From Pacificispira sp965223125 (GTDB lineage: Bacteria > Pseudomonadota > Alphaproteobacteria > UBA8366 > Aestuariispiraceae), in contig OZ244984.1 in assembly GCA_965223125.1 (NCBI GenBank), forward strand, positions 3,534,001 to 3,598,000: 64,000 bases of DNA, given 5' to 3'. Under the pieces are notes generated by a model. It made no database searches, had not been told where the DNA came from, and saw only the letters and a list, made by a program, of their open reading frames with translations. The position numbers and the translations under genes are program-made. Shown piece by piece: positions 15,469 to 24,716 of this stretch (position 1 is its first letter; each line of letters starts with the position of its first letter).

Positions 15469-16458
15469 ATGAAGAAACTGATGAATGCAGCGGACACCGT
15501 GCTGACCGACAGCCTGCGCGGTTTCGGGCGTGCCCATGGGGATATCGTATCGGTCTCTCTTGACCCGATGTTCGTGACCCGAAAGACCCCGGCCAGGGCA
15601 GGCAAGGTCGCGCTCGTCTCTGGAGGCGGATCGGGGCATGAGCCGATGCATGCGGGTTTCGTTGGCACCGGCATGCTGGACGCTGCCTGTCCGGGACAGG
15701 TCTTCACCTCCCCCACACCGGATCAGATGATGCTGGCGGCTCAGGCGGTTGATACCGGCGGCGGCGTTTTGTTCATCGTGAAGAACTATGCCGGGGACGT
15801 GATGAATTTTGAAATGGCGGCGGAGATGCTGGAAGGGGTATCCGCCACAGTTCTGACCGATGATGATGTCGCGGTTGAAAGTTCACTGCACAGCCAGGGG
15901 CGGCGCGGAGTGGCGGCGACGGTGATCGTGGAGAAGATGGTTGGTGCGGCGGCGGAGGCGGGGGCGAGCCTTGCCGAATGCCAGGCGCTGGGGGCGCGCA
16001 TCAATGCGGCCTCTGGCTCTCTCGGTGTCGCGCTGACAAGCTGCATTGTGCCCGCTGCCGGAAGCCCGACTTTCACCCTGGGTGAAGACGAGATGGAATT
16101 TGGTGTCGGCATTCATGGCGAGCCCGGTCGACGTCGCGTTTCCCTGATGCAGGCCGATACCATCGCCCGCGAGGCCCTGGATGCGATCCTGGAGGATATG
16201 AAGCTGGAGGCGGGGACGGAAATGCTGGTGCTGGTCAACGGCATGGGTGGCACACCCCTGCTGGAACTCTATGGCATGTATGATGCCGTCGCTCGTGAAC
16301 TGGACAGGCGAAACCTCTCAATCGGGCGATCCCTGGTCGGAAATTACTGCACTTCGCTGGAAATGGCAGGATGTTCTGTGACCTTGGTCAAGCTCGATGC
16401 AGAGTTGAAAACCCTTTGGGACGCCCCGGTTCATACTGCCGCCCTGCGCTGGGTATGA
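15469..16458 (+). CDS. dhaK: dihydroxyacetone kinase subunit DhaK
   Basis: A 329-residue DhaK/DAK1 protein. SGGGSGHEPMHAGFVG contains the substrate-orienting H57, KNYAGD supplies the catalytic D110, and GIHGEPG holds H216, which binds dihydroxyacetone covalently as a hemiaminal. All three match the E. coli residues His56, Asp109 and His218. GGGAGG lies before the ATG. It is the last gene of the operon. Unusually, DhaK is separated from DhaL by the whole set of phosphotransfer genes. The reaction makes glycerone phosphate in the cytosol using phosphate from PEP through Enzyme I, HPr, DhaM and DhaL. Confidence 0.95.
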   Translation: MKKLMNAADTVLTDSLRGFGRAHGDIVSVSLDPMFVTRKTPARAGKVALVSGGGSGHEPMHAGFVGTGMLDAACPGQVFTSPTPDQMMLAAQAVDTGGGVLFIVKNYAGDVMNFEMAAEMLEGVSATVLTDDDVAVESSLHSQGRRGVAATVIVEKMVGAAAEAGASLAECQALGARINAASGSLGVALTSCIVPAAGSPTFTLGEDEMEFGVGIHGEPGRRRVSLMQADTIAREALDAILEDMKLEAGTEMLVLVNGMGGTPLLELYGMYDAVARELDRRNLSIGRSLVGNYCTSLEMAGCSVTLVKLDAELKTLWDAPVHTAALRWV

Positions 16459-16479
16459 AGGCAATGTTGCGAGCGCTTT

Positions 16480-17451
16480 CTATCGGTTGCGGGGCAGAGG
16501 ATTCTGGGCGGCAATCGGGGTGCCTTTGATATTTTCCCGCCAGAAGGCATAAAGACCGCTGGCGATGATCAGCAGGATGCCGCCCATCGCGATGGCGTCC
16601 GGCCATTCGTCGAACATCACGACGCCCCAGAAGACAGCCATCGGCATGGCGACATATTCGAAGGGAGCGGCGATGGTTGCCTCCACCTTGCGATACCCCT
16701 GTGATATCAGATAGGCACCGCAGGCGGACAGGCCGCCGACCAGGATCAGGATCAGCCAGTCCCCGGCGGTCGGCATCGTCCAGGCGCGCAGCAGGAACAG
16801 GAGGCTCGGGTCTTCCAGACCTTCCGCCATGCGCCCGTCCCCCAACAGAAGCCCGACGCTGGCGCAGGTGATCAGGAATGTAACCTGGATATAGAAGGCC
16901 ATGACTGACGCTTTTTCAGTCACGCCCAGCTTGCGCGCAGTGATCTGCATCGTTGCATAGGCAAGCGCTGCCAGGATCGGGGCCAGGGCGGCATAGCGGA
17001 AGGCTTCCGTACCGGGCCGCATGATGATGATGACGCCGATCAACCCGACACTGACGGCAAGCCATCGGCGAAGGCCCACCTTCTCACCCAGGAACGGGAC
17101 TGACAGGGCCGTTATGAACAGGGGGGCCACGAAGAAAATCGCCGTGGCCTCGCCGATGGGCAGCGAGGCCAGACCGGTGAAGAAGGCGACATTGGCGATG
17201 ACCACGCAGAAGCCGCGAAACAGATGCAGCGGCAGGCGCTTGCTCATCAGATTCCGGAACCCGCCTTCCAGCGGGACGAAGATGCCAAGGATTATGGCAA
17301 GGCTGGTCAGGGCGCGGATGAAAACGATCTGATGCAGCGGATAATCGCCGCTCATCCATTTGATCAGCATGTCGGAAGCGGAAAAGAACAGAACCGCCAT
17401 CACGACGCAGAGAATGCCGATTGCATTCGGACCTTTCAGGGCGCTGATCAT
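16480..17451 (-). CDS. EamA/DMT-family transporter
   Basis: A 323-residue membrane protein with ten predicted helices arranged as two EamA repeats, for example GILCVVMAVLFFSASDMLIK at the start and FRYAALAPILAALAYATMQI in the second half. EamA proteins are mostly exporters of amino acids or metabolites; no substrate can be read here. The open frame extends 51 codons upstream into the 3' part of the glutathione transferase gene, but MISALKGPNAIG is the natural start. It lies 25 bases downstream of the glutathione transferase gene on the same strand and converges on dhaK. Confidence 0.85.
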   Translation of the reverse strand: MISALKGPNAIGILCVVMAVLFFSASDMLIKWMSGDYPLHQIVFIRALTSLAIILGIFVPLEGGFRNLMSKRLPLHLFRGFCVVIANVAFFTGLASLPIGEATAIFFVAPLFITALSVPFLGEKVGLRRWLAVSVGLIGVIIIMRPGTEAFRYAALAPILAALAYATMQITARKLGVTEKASVMAFYIQVTFLITCASVGLLLGDGRMAEGLEDPSLLFLLRAWTMPTAGDWLILILVGGLSACGAYLISQGYRKVEATIAAPFEYVAMPMAVFWGVVMFDEWPDAIAMGGILLIIASGLYAFWRENIKGTPIAAQNPLPRNR

Positions 17452-17476
17452 GTGGGAATAAACCTTTTTCGGAACG

Positions 17477-18136
17477 CTAGAAGAAGAAATCCACGCCCTC
17501 AGCCGAAAAGGCCGCCTGGACCTCGGGCAGGGACTGGCAGAGCCGTGCATGGTGCAGCAGGGCAGGGCGGGTGGATGGCAGGTCCACAATCCCGAACTGC
17601 TCACCCCAGCCCGCCAGCATCAGCAGGAAATAATCGACACAGGAGACGTGTTCGCCCGAGACGAAAGGGCCGTCTTTGTCGAGATGCCGATCCAGCAGCG
17701 CGAACATCTCGTCTAGCCGCACGCCTGTCTTCCGCTTGATCGTTGCCATTTCTTCAGGCGTATCGACATAACGGGCGCAGTAGTTCCAGACCATCAGATC
17801 GGCCTGCACCGTATTGGTCAGATAGACCAGCATGTCGAGCGCTGCCGGTCGTTTAAGATTGCCGACGGATGGCATCAATCCAGATTCGGGGAAATGTTCG
17901 GCCAGATACAGGCAGATCGCAGCAGCTTCCCGAACGATCACCCCACCATCGGCGGGATCACCATGGACGAGCGTCGGTATCCGGGCATGGGGGTTGAGGG
18001 CGGTGTACCACTCGCTGCGCTGGTCTCCCCTGGTCTTGTCGACCAGCGCCAGATCGAAATGCATACCGATCTTCCGCAGGCAGATATGCGGCGCCAGTGA
18101 GGCATTGTCCGGTGCGTAGTAAAGCGTGATTGACAT
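17477..18136 (-). CDS. glutathione S-transferase family protein
   Basis: A 219-residue protein. The N-terminal thioredoxin-like domain (about 1-80) begins MSITLYYAPDNASLAPHI, with Ser in the first-helix position used by many bacterial enzymes. The substrate-binding loop carries NPHARIPTLV (cis-Pro), and VREAAAICLYLAEHFPE holds the glutathione gamma-glutamyl contact (a Glu here, where Glu/Ser is typical). An all-helical C-terminal domain follows, with SGEHVSCVDYFLLMLAGW. The start at 18136 begins the fold directly; a GTG 34 codons upstream only adds unrelated sequence. The role is probably conjugation or reduction of an electrophile. Confidence 0.88.
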   Translation of the reverse strand: MSITLYYAPDNASLAPHICLRKIGMHFDLALVDKTRGDQRSEWYTALNPHARIPTLVHGDPADGGVIVREAAAICLYLAEHFPESGLMPSVGNLKRPAALDMLVYLTNTVQADLMVWNYCARYVDTPEEMATIKRKTGVRLDEMFALLDRHLDKDGPFVSGEHVSCVDYFLLMLAGWGEQFGIVDLPSTRPALLHHARLCQSLPEVQAAFSAEGVDFFF

Positions 18137-18234
18137 GGTGCAGGGTCCCGATATGCCGAGTTTCGAAGACCATACAACCAGTATTCGGGAATAGCGACCA
18201 CCGGCTTGTGCCGGTAGCGCAAAACACTCTGGCC

Positions 18235-18470
18235 TCACCGATCCTGGAGGTAGCGCAGGATTGCAGCTGTCATCGCTTTCGGGTCGCTGCCATGGGGAAA
18301 CAGTGTCAGGAACGCGCCATCCGGTCCCATCAGACAGAGGGTGGGGGAATGGCTGACCAGATACTCCTCCTTCGGGGCGTCGGGCAGATAGATCTTCGCG
18401 CGGTGGGTGCGATAGGTGGTAACGGCCCGTTAGATGTCGGCATCGCTGCCTGACAGACCAAGCACGCTAT
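18235..18470 (-). pseudogene. SCO1/SenC family pseudogene (5'-truncated, internal stop)
   Basis: Reading the minus strand here gives the C-terminal half of a SCO1/SenC copper chaperone: SVLGLSGSDADI, an in-frame TAA (complement of 18430-18432), then RAVTTYRTHRAKIYLP, EEYLVSHSPTLCLMGPDG and LFPHGSDPKAMTAAILRYL, ending at TGA. These match the family's LxGLTGS and xxYLVxHSxxxxLMxPDGxF elements, including the conserved copper-ligand histidine region. The N-terminal thioredoxin part with CxxxC is missing, so the gene is dead. The final codons lie about 100 bases upstream of the glutathione transferase start. No intact copy is in the window. Confidence 0.8.
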
Positions 18471-18648
18471 TCTTTTCAAGTTCCACCTGGATCACCGGAT
18501 TGTCCTCCAGCCAGCGTTTGGATGGTTGGCAACTTCGCACAAATCACGGTCGGTTTATCGGCGGGTTATCAACCCGCGTGATGGGAAGGGTTTGACGTTA
18601 CCCCAAAGCCGGGCGAAAGGGGAAAGACGTTTCCTATTGTGAGGTTGC

Positions 18649-19965
18649 ATGTCCAATTCCGATGGTTCCCCAGAATCCGTAATCGATGCCGGTTCGACCT
18701 ATACATTGCCGCAGACGGCACCCCCTTTTGCCGTTGCGGGGCTCATTCTGTCCATGGCACTTGTGGCCATCGGCAACGGGTTGATCTTCGCCTATGTCCC
18801 GACTCGGCTGGGCGCGCTCGGCTATTCCCCCTCCATGGCGGGATGGATCATCACCGGGCTGGCGGGCGGTGGGTTTATCGGCTGCCTGGCTGTGGGGCCG
18901 ATTGTGAAGCGCGTTGGTCATGCCAGGGCGTTCATGACGCTGGGCGCATTGATGATCCTCACGCATCTGACCATCGGGCTCAGCCAGAACCCTGTATACT
19001 GGATTGCAGCACGCGCCACCTATGGCTTCGCGGTGACTGGTCTGTTCATCGTTTCCCAGAGCTGGCTTAACGATTCCTGTCCGAATGACTGGCGCGGGCG
19101 GGTGATGGCGATTTTCTACATGTCCTATGTGCTGTGCCTGGGGCTCGGCGGCTATATCATTGCCTTCATCGACTTATCGACGCCACTGGGGCCGATGATC
19201 GCCGTGCTTTTTGGAACGCTGGCGATCATTCCAGTGGGGCTGACCAATCTGCGCGCACCACTGCCACCTGAATATGTTTCAGTCGCGTTCAAGGCGGTCT
19301 GGCGGATTTCGCCAGTTGGTATGCTGGGTCTGCTGGCTGTCGGCGGTTTGACGATGATGGTGCAGGGATTCGCGCCGATCTATGCTCAGGCCAGCGGTTA
19401 TAGCCAGGGCGATATCGGCCTGCTGGTCTTTCTGATGCAGTTCGGGATGATCGCGGTGCAGATGCCGCTGGGGGCACTGTCGGATCGCATGGATCGACGC
19501 TATGTCCTGGTCGCCGCCTGCGGGATCATCATACTGTTCGCCGCGATCAGCACGCGGCTGTCGGGGATTGATCTGTGGCTTCTGATCCTGATCTTCGGTG
19601 TCTGGGCTGGCGCGACGGAGGCGATATATGCCGTCGCCACCGCCCATGCCAATGACCGGGCGGAACCGCAATACTATGTGTCGCTGTCGATGACGATGTT
19701 GTTCTGCTGGTCGATTTCCGGCTTCCTGATCCCTGGATTCGCCACGATCCTGACGGAGTTTTTTGGCGTTACCGCCTATATGTATCTCGCCATCGTGATC
19801 GCCATCGCCTATGGCCTGTTCGTAGTTTACAGGATCACCCGACGCGAGCCGGTCCCGGTCGAGGATCAGGAGGCCTATGAGCCACGCGCGGCACAGGCGG
19901 CCTATGCACCGGAACTCTCCGCCCCCCTTGGGGCCGATGAGGTGGATCAGGAAGTCCCGCGATAG
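18649..19965 (+). CDS. MFS transporter (YcaD/CsbX-like)
   Basis: A 438-residue major facilitator with twelve predicted helices. The first helix pair contains LILSMALVAIGNGLIFAYVPTRL. The loop 2-3 motif is replaced by VGPIVKRVGHARAF, and the loop 8-9 repeat reads GALSDRMDRRYVL, close to the MFS consensus. The cytoplasmic tail of about 45 residues is rich in Glu, Ala and Pro. The YcaD-like group is poorly characterised and the substrate is unknown. The gene stands alone on the plus strand, between the SCO1 remnant and a converging dehydratase. Confidence 0.88.
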   Translation: MSNSDGSPESVIDAGSTYTLPQTAPPFAVAGLILSMALVAIGNGLIFAYVPTRLGALGYSPSMAGWIITGLAGGGFIGCLAVGPIVKRVGHARAFMTLGALMILTHLTIGLSQNPVYWIAARATYGFAVTGLFIVSQSWLNDSCPNDWRGRVMAIFYMSYVLCLGLGGYIIAFIDLSTPLGPMIAVLFGTLAIIPVGLTNLRAPLPPEYVSVAFKAVWRISPVGMLGLLAVGGLTMMVQGFAPIYAQASGYSQGDIGLLVFLMQFGMIAVQMPLGALSDRMDRRYVLVAACGIIILFAAISTRLSGIDLWLLILIFGVWAGATEAIYAVATAHANDRAEPQYYVSLSMTMLFCWSISGFLIPGFATILTEFFGVTAYMYLAIVIAIAYGLFVVYRITRREPVPVEDQEAYEPRAAQAAYAPELSAPLGADEVDQEVPR

Positions 19966-19977
19966 AAGATTGTCCGA

Positions 19978-20973
19978 TCAGGCGAGTGCCGCGCGGAATT
20001 GTTCCGGATCGACATTGCCCCCGGAAATCACGGCGACGACCGGCCCGTCACCGGGTGGCAGCTTCCCGGACAGAATCGCGGCCAGCGCGACGGCACCGCC
20101 GGGCTCCGCCACCAGCTTCATGTCCAGGAAGGCCGCGCGCATCGCGCCCTGGGCTTCGGCATCACTAACCACCAGCCCGTCTTTCAACAGGTGGCGGTTA
20201 AGGGCGAAGGTGATCACGCCGGGCGAGGGGGAGAGCAGCGCATCGCAAATCGAACGCGCCGCCGGGTCCACCGATTGGTGCGTGCCGCTGTGCAGAGAGC
20301 GGGCGGTGTCGTCGAACCCTTCCGGTTCCGCCGCATAGATTGCCAGACCGGGGATCAGGTGGGAGAGCGCCAGCGCGGTCCCTGATGTCAGGCCGCCGCC
20401 GCCGCAGGGAATGACGACCGCATCTGGCACAATCCCGAGTTCAGCAAGTTGTCGGGCGATTTCCAGGCCGACCGTCCCCTGACCCGCGATGATCTCCGGG
20501 TCGTCAAAAGGGCGCACCAGAGCCGCGCCACGTTCTTCTGCCAGACCCTCTGCAAGGGCGTTTCGATCTTCCGTGAAACGGTCATACAGGCGGATTTCGG
20601 CGCCCCAGGCTGCGGTATTCTCCCGCTTGATCGCGGGGGCATCGGCGGGCATGACGATCAGCGCCGGAATACCAGCATAATGGGCTGCGGCAGCGACGCC
20701 CTGGGCATGGTTGCCGCTGGAGAAGGCGACGACACCGCCTTTTCGATAGGCTGGGTCCAGAGTTGCGATCTTGTTGCTGGCCCCGCGAAACTTGAAGGAA
20801 CCGGTGCGTTGCAGGCATTCCGGCTTGACCAGGATACGGCGTCCGACCCGTGCATTCAGCAGTGGTGATTCCAGCAGGGGTGTATGGATCACGATATCAC
20901 GCAGTCGTGCGTCGGCGGCTTCGATATCGCTGAAGTCAGGGGCCTGATCGGCGGAGGGGGGCAAGGAAGGCAT
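19978..20973 (-). CDS. threonine/serine dehydratase family PLP enzyme
   Basis: A 331-residue fold-type II PLP enzyme. The PLP lysine lies in TGSFKFRGASNK, the Asn-binding loop in FSSGNHAQGVA, and the phosphate-binding glycine loop is PCGGGGLTSG. There is no C-terminal ACT regulatory domain, so it is of the short catabolic kind, which includes threonine dehydratase, serine racemase and threo-3-hydroxyaspartate dehydratase; these cannot be separated by eye. MPSLPPSADQAPD is the chosen start; the frame extends far upstream within the hydrolase gene. The start overlaps the hydrolase gene by 38 bases. Confidence 0.88.
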   Translation of the reverse strand: MPSLPPSADQAPDFSDIEAADARLRDIVIHTPLLESPLLNARVGRRILVKPECLQRTGSFKFRGASNKIATLDPAYRKGGVVAFSSGNHAQGVAAAAHYAGIPALIVMPADAPAIKRENTAAWGAEIRLYDRFTEDRNALAEGLAEERGAALVRPFDDPEIIAGQGTVGLEIARQLAELGIVPDAVVIPCGGGGLTSGTALALSHLIPGLAIYAAEPEGFDDTARSLHSGTHQSVDPAARSICDALLSPSPGVITFALNRHLLKDGLVVSDAEAQGAMRAAFLDMKLVAEPGGAVALAAILSGKLPPGDGPVVAVISGGNVDPEQFRAALA

Positions 20974-21793
20974 AGAGGGCGCTCCTACTTTCCGGTTCGT
21001 CGAGAGTGGGCGCATGACCCCGGTCGGGAATCGTGGCCTGCTGCAAGTCTGGATGGTTCTCTGCCATACGCCGAAAGCAGTCTTCCGACAATAGGGTGGA
21101 AAGAGCACCCCGTAACGCCAGGACCGGAAAGGGCCGCAGCGAGCGATAGAGCGGCCAGAGTGGTGGTACTGGACCGGCCCGGCGCAGGGTGTTGGCGATC
21201 CGGGGATCCCAGTCAGGATGAATGCGCCCGTCCGTCCCTTCGGCAAAGCAGCCTTCCGCCGCCAATCGCCAACCCGTCGCATCTAGATTGAGGTCGGGCA
21301 GCATGATTTTCACTTCTGCGATGGCGGCATTCCAGTCCGGATAAGTCTGCGCGGCGGCGATGTAATCCGTGATGCGACCGATTCCGTCGGTGGGAAGGTT
21401 GGGGCCGCAGTCATTCAGAACTACGCCCGCCAGTGAGGTTGGCATTGCAATTCCCATTGCCATCGCCAGAAAACCGCCAAGCGAAGTGCCGATCACCACT
21501 ACCCGGTCCAGATTGAGAGCCGTCAGGACATGCCGGATATCGTCCAGATATGTGGCGGGCGTATAGCTGGAAGGGTCCCGTGCACGATCCGACCGACCCC
21601 GCCCACGATAGTCCAGTGCCAGAACACGATGGCCTTTTGTCGTCAGGTTCGGGGCGAGACGATCAAAGTCCTTCGAGTTTCGGGTTATCCCGGAAAGACA
21701 CAGTACAGGTGGTGCCGGAGAATTGAATGCAGGTGCATGGTCTTGCAGGAAGAGTCGCGTTCCGTCGCGGGCCGTGATTATCCTGGACTGCAT
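20936..21793 (-). CDS. alpha/beta hydrolase
   Basis: A 285-residue alpha/beta hydrolase. The oxyanion-hole region is VLCLSGITRNSKDF, the nucleophile elbow is GTSLGG, and the catalytic His near the end is in PDRGHAPTLDEPE. The acid residue is probably the Asp or Glu in the strand ahead of it (ALRGALSTLLSED). The preceding ALDYRGRGRSD is characteristic of esterases and epoxide-hydrolase-like members. The substrate is unknown. The gene sits 8 bases downstream of a haloacid dehalogenase gene and overlaps the dehydratase gene, so the three form one operon. Confidence 0.88.
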   Translation of the reverse strand: MQSRIITARDGTRLFLQDHAPAFNSPAPPVLCLSGITRNSKDFDRLAPNLTTKGHRVLALDYRGRGRSDRARDPSSYTPATYLDDIRHVLTALNLDRVVVIGTSLGGFLAMAMGIAMPTSLAGVVLNDCGPNLPTDGIGRITDYIAAAQTYPDWNAAIAEVKIMLPDLNLDATGWRLAAEGCFAEGTDGRIHPDWDPRIANTLRRAGPVPPLWPLYRSLRPFPVLALRGALSTLLSEDCFRRMAENHPDLQQATIPDRGHAPTLDEPESRSALYAFLAPLRRSGP

Positions 21794-21801
21794 CGACGGC
21801 G

Positions 21802-22488
21802 TCAGGATTTGATCCGATCAGGCAGATCGCGGAGATCCTTCAGGATCAGTCGGGGCTCACCCGGCAGCCGTTCCCAGGGCTTCCCGAACCGGTTCACCCA
21901 GACGGTCTGGAACCCGTAATGCGCGGCAGCGGCGGCATCCCAGCCGTTGGAGGACATGAAGGCGACCTGACTGCGCTCTGTCAGTCCGAAATGCGCCATG
22001 ACCAGATCATAGATGCGCGGATCCGGCTTGAATATTCCGACGGTTTCTACGGAGAGCACCGCATCAAGCCGGTTGCGCAGACCGGCGGAATCGACCGCAC
22101 CATCGAGCATGTCCATTGATCCGTTGGAAAGGATAGCCGTATTAATCCCGGCCGCTTTCAGCGCGCTCAGCATCTCCGGAACTTCCGGATAGGCGGCGAG
22201 GGTGAAATAAAGATCGAGCAGTTTTTGCCGTAGGTCCGCCCGATTGGATAACCCGACTTCCTCCAGGGCGAAATCGAGGCCGTCCTGTGTGACTTCCCAG
22301 AACGGCTTGTAGGCCGGAATGAGGCTGCGCAGCCAAGTATATTCCAACTGCTTGCTGCGCCAGACAGCGGAAAGCTGATCCGCCTTCGGGCCGATATCCG
22401 ACTTCAGGGCAGCGGCGGCGGAATGGACGTCGAACAGGGTTCCATAGGCGTCGAAGACGCAGGCGCGAATGCCGGATAGGCTGGTCAT
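21802..22488 (-). CDS. haloacid dehalogenase type II (L-2-haloacid dehalogenase family)
   Basis: A 228-residue HAD hydrolase. Motif I FDAYGTLFD supplies the nucleophile D13, motif II is ILSNGS, the lysine lies in IFKPDPRIYD, and motif III is MSSNGWDAAAAAHYGF. The SSNxWD signature and the absence of the Asp two residues after the nucleophile (Tyr-Gly instead of Asp-Gly) distinguish the dehalogenase subfamily from phosphatases. It would displace halide from L-2-haloacids, although many genomic members have no tested substrate. It is the first gene of a three-gene minus-strand set with the hydrolase and the dehydratase. Confidence 0.9.
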   Translation of the reverse strand: MTSLSGIRACVFDAYGTLFDVHSAAAALKSDIGPKADQLSAVWRSKQLEYTWLRSLIPAYKPFWEVTQDGLDFALEEVGLSNRADLRQKLLDLYFTLAAYPEVPEMLSALKAAGINTAILSNGSMDMLDGAVDSAGLRNRLDAVLSVETVGIFKPDPRIYDLVMAHFGLTERSQVAFMSSNGWDAAAAAHYGFQTVWVNRFGKPWERLPGEPRLILKDLRDLPDRIKS

Positions 22489-22501
22489 GCGAAATTCCTC
22501 A

Positions 22502-24496
22502 TCAGCCGGTTTCTGCGGTCATTGTGATCGGCACCGTGCGCCCGGCGGCACGCTGGCGATAGACATTGATATTTTCCAGCACCCGCTGAACGTAGTTGCG
22601 GGTTTCCGAAAAGGGGATGGATTCCATCCAGTCGATGGTTTCCTCGAAACTCATGCTGCGTGGATCACCAAAGCGCCGGATCCAGGTCGTCACACGATGC
22701 GGCCCGGCATTGTAGCCCGCCAGCGCCATCGGCAGCATGCCATCGAATTTCGCCAGCAGGTCTTTCAGATAGGCACTGCCCAGTCGGACATTGTAGTTGA
22801 TGTCCGCTGTCAGCGCGCTTTTGTCATAGCGAATTTTCTCCCACCTTGCGACGGATTGTGCGGTGGCAGGCATCAACTGCATCAGGCCCAGTGCCCCCGC
22901 GCTGCTGATGGCGGTGATATCGAATCCGCTTTCCTGACGGATCAGGCCGTGGACGATGGAAAGATCGGCGATCTGGCTGTCGGTGATTGGCAGGATCGGA
23001 TAGCCGGCCAGGGTCACGACATCGGTCTTGATCGCCTGACGGGAGGCGACGACGGCCAGATCCAGCCGGTCGATCTCTGCCGCCAGTTCAGCGGTGAGCG
23101 CCAGATAGGCCGGATCATTGTAGCGGCTGGACAGATGCCAGATCAGGATCTTGACTGTATCGTCGGCCCCGATTTCCGCCAGCATTCGCACCAGACGGGT
23201 CAGTTCGGAATCATTGTAAACCTGTCGCTGTTCGGGCGTGACCGGTGGGTCGACCGCATAAGCCACGCTCAAGGAGAGCGGCAGTTTCATCGCCGCCAAT
23301 TGCCCGTAAAAGCTGGTCGTGTGACGGGCCGCAACGCCATACCATTGTTGCGCGATTTCGGTCCGCCCCGCTTCTTCCGCAGCACGTCCGGCCCAATAGG
23401 CGGCACGGGAGCGGCTGACCGGGTAGCCGACATTGTTGTACATGTCGCGGAAATGCGGAAAGGCCCGTTCCGGATCCTTCAGAAAGCGCAGCGCGACCCA
23501 GCCGGAAAACCATTCGGCCTCGGCAAACCCCGCCCCGTCAGGCACCCGATGCTGGCTGGCCACTTCATAGGCGCGCTCGGGATCGCCGTTTTCCAGCAGG
23601 TCGCGGGACAGGATCGCGCGTTCCTGCCACCATAATTCCGGTTGGGTTGCCTGCATTTCCGGCCAGGCCAGCAATTCGATGGCGCTGTCAAAGCGCCCCT
23701 TCTTGCGCCGCCACCGCATGCGCTCGAATGTCAAGCCAGGATCATCGGCCAGACTGGGTGGAACCCGTTCGACGGCGGCATCGACGCCGCCCGACTGCCG
23801 CGCCAGACGGATGCGGGCATCGGCCAGCATGCGATAGGCGTCTGGAACCCGTTTCGCCTGCCGTTCCGCGGCACCGAAATTGCCTTCCCATATCTGCCGG
23901 TCCAGACGATATATCTCATCCTCTATTGGCACGATCTTCCGGAAGCGCTGGCGGAATGCGTGCTCATCGCTTGCCGACATATTCAGGTCACGCCAGGCGC
24001 GCTGGACTTCCGCTGTCAGCATGGCGGTCATGCCTGCCCGCTCTAGTGCATTCACATACAGAAAGAACCCGGCCCCCGTGGTTGGCGGATTATCGCGGAA
24101 CCAGGCCAGGATTACGGTATCGGGCAGGACATCGGTCATTACCGTCTCGGCCCTGGCTTTCAGGCGGTCCAACCGGGGCCAGGAAGGGTTTTCGGCAACG
24201 AATTGGGCGATTTCAGCAAAGTTGGCAGTCGTGTCACTACGTTGCAGATGAAGCCATTCAATTGCCTTCGCTGGCAGGCGTTCGGACGGACGCGCGGCGT
24301 GATTGAATACGACATCCCAGCGTCCGTCATCCATCGCCCGAAAGGCGATTTCATATTGCTTGCGATCCTCGGCGCTGAGCAGCGCCGCCAGACCGGGCGA
24401 ATGAAATCCCATGGTCAGGATCAGGGCCGAGAACAGGATCAGAATCCATCGCCTCCGGTTGGTCGGAGGGGGGGCGAAAACAAATCGGTCCTGCAT
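22502..24496 (-). CDS. slt: soluble lytic murein transglycosylase (Slt70-like)
   Basis: A 664-residue exported protein: an N-terminal hydrophobic signal/anchor (RRWILILFSALILTMGFHSPG), a long superhelical TPR-like region (about residues 60-470) that clamps glycan, and a C-terminal lysozyme-like domain with catalytic Glu in IRQESGFD, then SSAGALGLMQLMP and ALAGYNAGPHRV. It cleaves the MurNAc-GlcNAc bond to give 1,6-anhydro products in the periplasm. GGAG is 11 bases before the ATG at 24496; an ATG eight codons further upstream lacks such spacing. It is divergent from dapA, the usual arrangement in alphaproteobacteria. Confidence 0.92.
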   Translation of the reverse strand: MQDRFVFAPPPTNRRRWILILFSALILTMGFHSPGLAALLSAEDRKQYEIAFRAMDDGRWDVVFNHAARPSERLPAKAIEWLHLQRSDTTANFAEIAQFVAENPSWPRLDRLKARAETVMTDVLPDTVILAWFRDNPPTTGAGFFLYVNALERAGMTAMLTAEVQRAWRDLNMSASDEHAFRQRFRKIVPIEDEIYRLDRQIWEGNFGAAERQAKRVPDAYRMLADARIRLARQSGGVDAAVERVPPSLADDPGLTFERMRWRRKKGRFDSAIELLAWPEMQATQPELWWQERAILSRDLLENGDPERAYEVASQHRVPDGAGFAEAEWFSGWVALRFLKDPERAFPHFRDMYNNVGYPVSRSRAAYWAGRAAEEAGRTEIAQQWYGVAARHTTSFYGQLAAMKLPLSLSVAYAVDPPVTPEQRQVYNDSELTRLVRMLAEIGADDTVKILIWHLSSRYNDPAYLALTAELAAEIDRLDLAVVASRQAIKTDVVTLAGYPILPITDSQIADLSIVHGLIRQESGFDITAISSAGALGLMQLMPATAQSVARWEKIRYDKSALTADINYNVRLGSAYLKDLLAKFDGMLPMALAGYNAGPHRVTTWIRRFGDPRSMSFEETIDWMESIPFSETRNYVQRVLENINVYRQRAAGRTVPITMTAETG

Positions 24497-24716
24497 ATTC
24501 AGGAACGCTCCTCTGGTCATGTTCGTGACAAGGCCTACTGCGGGCGCCGAGCGCTTTCCGCAAACGATTCCTGTCGCAGTATCGGGGTGTTCGCGATTCT
24601 TCGCAACAGCGCAGGTCCAGAAAAAGGAGGGCCTCGCAAGACCGTGACCCGGTTTCGGACTTGTTGCGTCGGTAAAGCCTATGGTAACTACCCCGGCTGT
24701 TTCCAGAATGGGTCCC

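Noticed and set aside
22469..23635. Long plus-strand open frame opposite the lytic transglycosylase gene
   Set aside because: Antisense to a gene with clear family motifs. No recognisable domain and the composition is typical of an antisense shadow in GC-rich DNA.
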